52,272 nt of DNA, taken from an uncultured Clostridia bacterium. GTDB taxonomy: Bacteria; Bacillota; Clostridia; Christensenellales; UBA1242. The translations under genes were made by a program, and so were the position numbers. Shown here one piece after another: positions 51,200 to 52,272 of this stretch. Under the pieces are notes generated by a model. It was not told the origin of the DNA, searched no databases, and saw only the letters and a program-made list of their open reading frames with translations. The stretch covers positions 68,651 through 120,922 of the forward strand of contig CALWTS010000010.1 of the NCBI GenBank assembly GCA_944384535.1, read 5' to 3'. Numbering within the stretch: position 1 is the first letter of the stretch; the number at the start of each line of letters is the position of its first letter.

Positions 51200-52033
51200 A
51201 TGAGCGAAAAGGATTTTGGATGCAAATTGAAAAGGATTGACATTGATGATATCAATGCCAAATTAAATTTGGCAGGTCGTTATTGTGAAGGTCGAGGCGT
51301 TAAACAAGATTATAAAAAAGCATTTGAACTTGCTTTTGAATGTGCTGAACAAGGATTGATTGCGGCAATGGCTTTGTTGGGCGATTTCTATTTTTATGGA
51401 TGGGGTGTAAAAAAGGATAAAGAAAAAGCGAGTTATTGGTTTATGGAAGAGGACTTTTGCAAAAGTATGCTTACCGAGAACTATGAGAAAATAAAGTCAA
51501 ACCAAAAGGGATATAGGAATATGAAATACGATGTTAAAACAAAATGTAAAAATTGCGGAAAAATATTTACAGTTAGAGAAAAATTTTTATTTGAAATTCC
51601 TGACAATACAATTGAAACAAAAGAAAAGTGGGAAGAGTTGGCATTTTTGCGTAGTGTTCGTGGAATTGAAGGCTTTTGTCCAGAATGCAGAAAATATGAA
51701 ATAATGATTGAGTATAAAAGAAATTGGGTTGAAGATTTTATAAAATTGGAGGATGCAATGCAAGGATTTACGAAAGTTGGCAAAATTAAAGATTGGAAAA
51801 TGTGGATAGAAAAATTGCCTAAGCAAAAGGGAATATATGCGGTAACAAGAGAGAGTGAAGATGCACCACAATTTTTTGAGAAAGGAACAGGCGGATTTTT
51901 TAAGGATAGAGATCCAAACGTTGGAATAGAGGAATTATCAAAAAAATGGTATTATAGTAGTCATAAAATTATGTATATTGGCAGAGCCAATTATGACAAT
52001 GACAATCACCACGGAAAGCACAAGAATTATTGA
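51200..52033 (+). CDS. Sel1-repeat, zinc-ribbon and GIY-YIG-like protein, probably truncated
   Basis: 277 residues with a mixed architecture. Residues 12-88 hold two Sel1-like repeats (LAGRYCEGRGVKQDYKKAFELA, then LLGDFYFYGWGVKKDKEKASYWF). Residues 115-170 are a zinc-ribbon-like part (CKNCGKIF...CPECRKY). Residues 200-277 resemble the start of a GIY-YIG nuclease: KQKGIYAVTRES, then KIMYIGRA. The later GIY-YIG residues (Arg and Glu) are missing and the sequence ends in an odd HHGKHKNY, so the 3' end is probably broken. AGGTGG precedes the ATG. It belongs to the accessory segment after spoVAD. The nuclease reading is plausible but not proven. Confidence 0.6.
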   Translation: MSEKDFGCKLKRIDIDDINAKLNLAGRYCEGRGVKQDYKKAFELAFECAEQGLIAAMALLGDFYFYGWGVKKDKEKASYWFMEEDFCKSMLTENYEKIKSNQKGYRNMKYDVKTKCKNCGKIFTVREKFLFEIPDNTIETKEKWEELAFLRSVRGIEGFCPECRKYEIMIEYKRNWVEDFIKLEDAMQGFTKVGKIKDWKMWIEKLPKQKGIYAVTRESEDAPQFFEKGTGGFFKDRDPNVGIEELSKKWYYSSHKIMYIGRANYDNDNHHGKHKNY

Positions 52034-52271
52034 AGCAATAGTAATTCTGGCGACATGTTTCTCATTCTTATCTAATGCTAAAAAAACAATTGACGCAATT
52101 GCGCCTATTATGCCGATAGCTATTAGATATGGGAAAGCTTGCAACAAAAATGATGATATTATTATAGAAATTGCTGCAAATAATACAGAATTAGAAAAAC
52201 AATGTGCTGACGATAAAGCTGAATTTATATCAATCAAAAAGAGTATTCCGTCCGAAGATATGGTGGCGGTA
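51938..52271 (-). CDS. Possible membrane protein fragment at window edge
   Basis: A minus-strand frame open to the window end with two convincing hydrophobic segments separated by a charged turn (LDKNEKHVARI), as in small two-helix proteins. It overlaps the 3' end of the GIY-YIG-like gene by about 95 nt, so at least one of the two is not intact. A TTG at 52237 is the only start in view. Assignment is weak, and the plus strand is also open here. Confidence 0.3.
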   Translation of the reverse strand, partial: TATISSDGILFLIDINSALSSAHCFSNSVLFAAISIIISSFLLQAFPYLIAIGIIGAIASIVFLALDKNEKHVARITIASIILVLSVVIVIVIIGSANIHNFMTTIIPFF

Positions 52272-52272
52272 C

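Noticed and set aside
1..52272. CRISPR array, rRNA gene, intact insertion sequence or complete prophage
   Set aside because: No direct-repeat array, rRNA signature, transposase or structural phage gene was seen.

Overview
The window is AT-rich chromosomal DNA from a spore-forming, anaerobic, Clostridia-like Firmicute (Bacillota). This rests on the gene content. rpoB-rpoC, a pyruvate:ferredoxin oxidoreductase, the complete sporulation operon spoIIAA-spoIIAB-sigF, spoVAC and the start of spoVAD are all present. So are a DivIVA-like protein, tRNA genes with encoded CCA ends, many U-tract intrinsic terminators and sharp sigma-A type promoters (TTGACA-17-TATAAT). TGA is used as a stop and the code looks standard. 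I cannot name a genus.

Layout. 1-6.5 kb: the 3' part of rpoB and all of rpoC. 6.5-14.8 kb: a sugar-isomerase-like TIM barrel, an envelope protein, tRNA-Glu, a patatin lipase, a ComEC-like metallo-hydrolase, a degenerate shikimate-kinase-like protein coupled to transketolase, a conserved unknown and an alpha/beta hydrolase. 14.8-20.8 kb: PFOR on the minus strand, then truA and a short alaS. 20.9-26 kb: a DUF4097-like protein, an SbcD/YhaO-like and YhaN-like nuclease/ATPase pair, and an unknown. 26.0-26.3 kb: tRNA-Gly-Cys-Leu (minus). 26.5-32.4 kb: NfeD plus an SPFH protein, a P-loop protein, valS and def. 32.5-38.7 kb: a minus-strand drug-export cluster of marR, a heterodimeric ABC exporter and a MacB-like ABC transporter. 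38.7-45.2 kb: a beta-solenoid protein, a 10-TM metal permease, a Rho-derived pseudo-ATPase, lgt, a membrane protein, a DivIVA-like protein and an SDR. 45.3-46.0 kb: a six-gene tRNA operon (Pro, CAU, Asp, Phe, Thr, Tyr; minus). 46.2-50.0 kb: sporulation genes. 50.0-52.3 kb: an accessory segment with a BRO-N protein and a Sel1/zinc-ribbon/GIY-YIG protein, which follows a broken spoVAD.

How the genes work together. rpoBC, tRNA genes, valS, alaS, truA, def and lgt form a gene-expression and protein-maturation core. PFOR and transketolase supply fermentative carbon flow. The marR-ABC-ABC-MacB block is a self-regulated export unit: an inverted repeat covers the marR -35 box. SpoIIAA/AB/SigF switch on the forespore, and SpoVAC/AD would import dipicolinic acid, but spoVAD is truncated here.

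Most notable signals. (1) At least six genes have a -10 box ending 6-7 nt before the start codon and no Shine-Dalgarno sequence, so they are predicted to be leaderless. (2) One protein keeps the Rho architecture but has lost Walker A. (3) The rifampicin pocket of RpoB has Gln at E. coli position 526. (4) AlaRS lacks the C-Ala domain. (5) The 5' leader and 3' spacer of tRNA-Pro form a perfect 11-bp stem around the tRNA. (6) spoVAD ends where the accessory segment begins, which is either a real insertion or an assembly join. No CRISPR array, rRNA gene, intact insertion sequence or complete defence system was seen.
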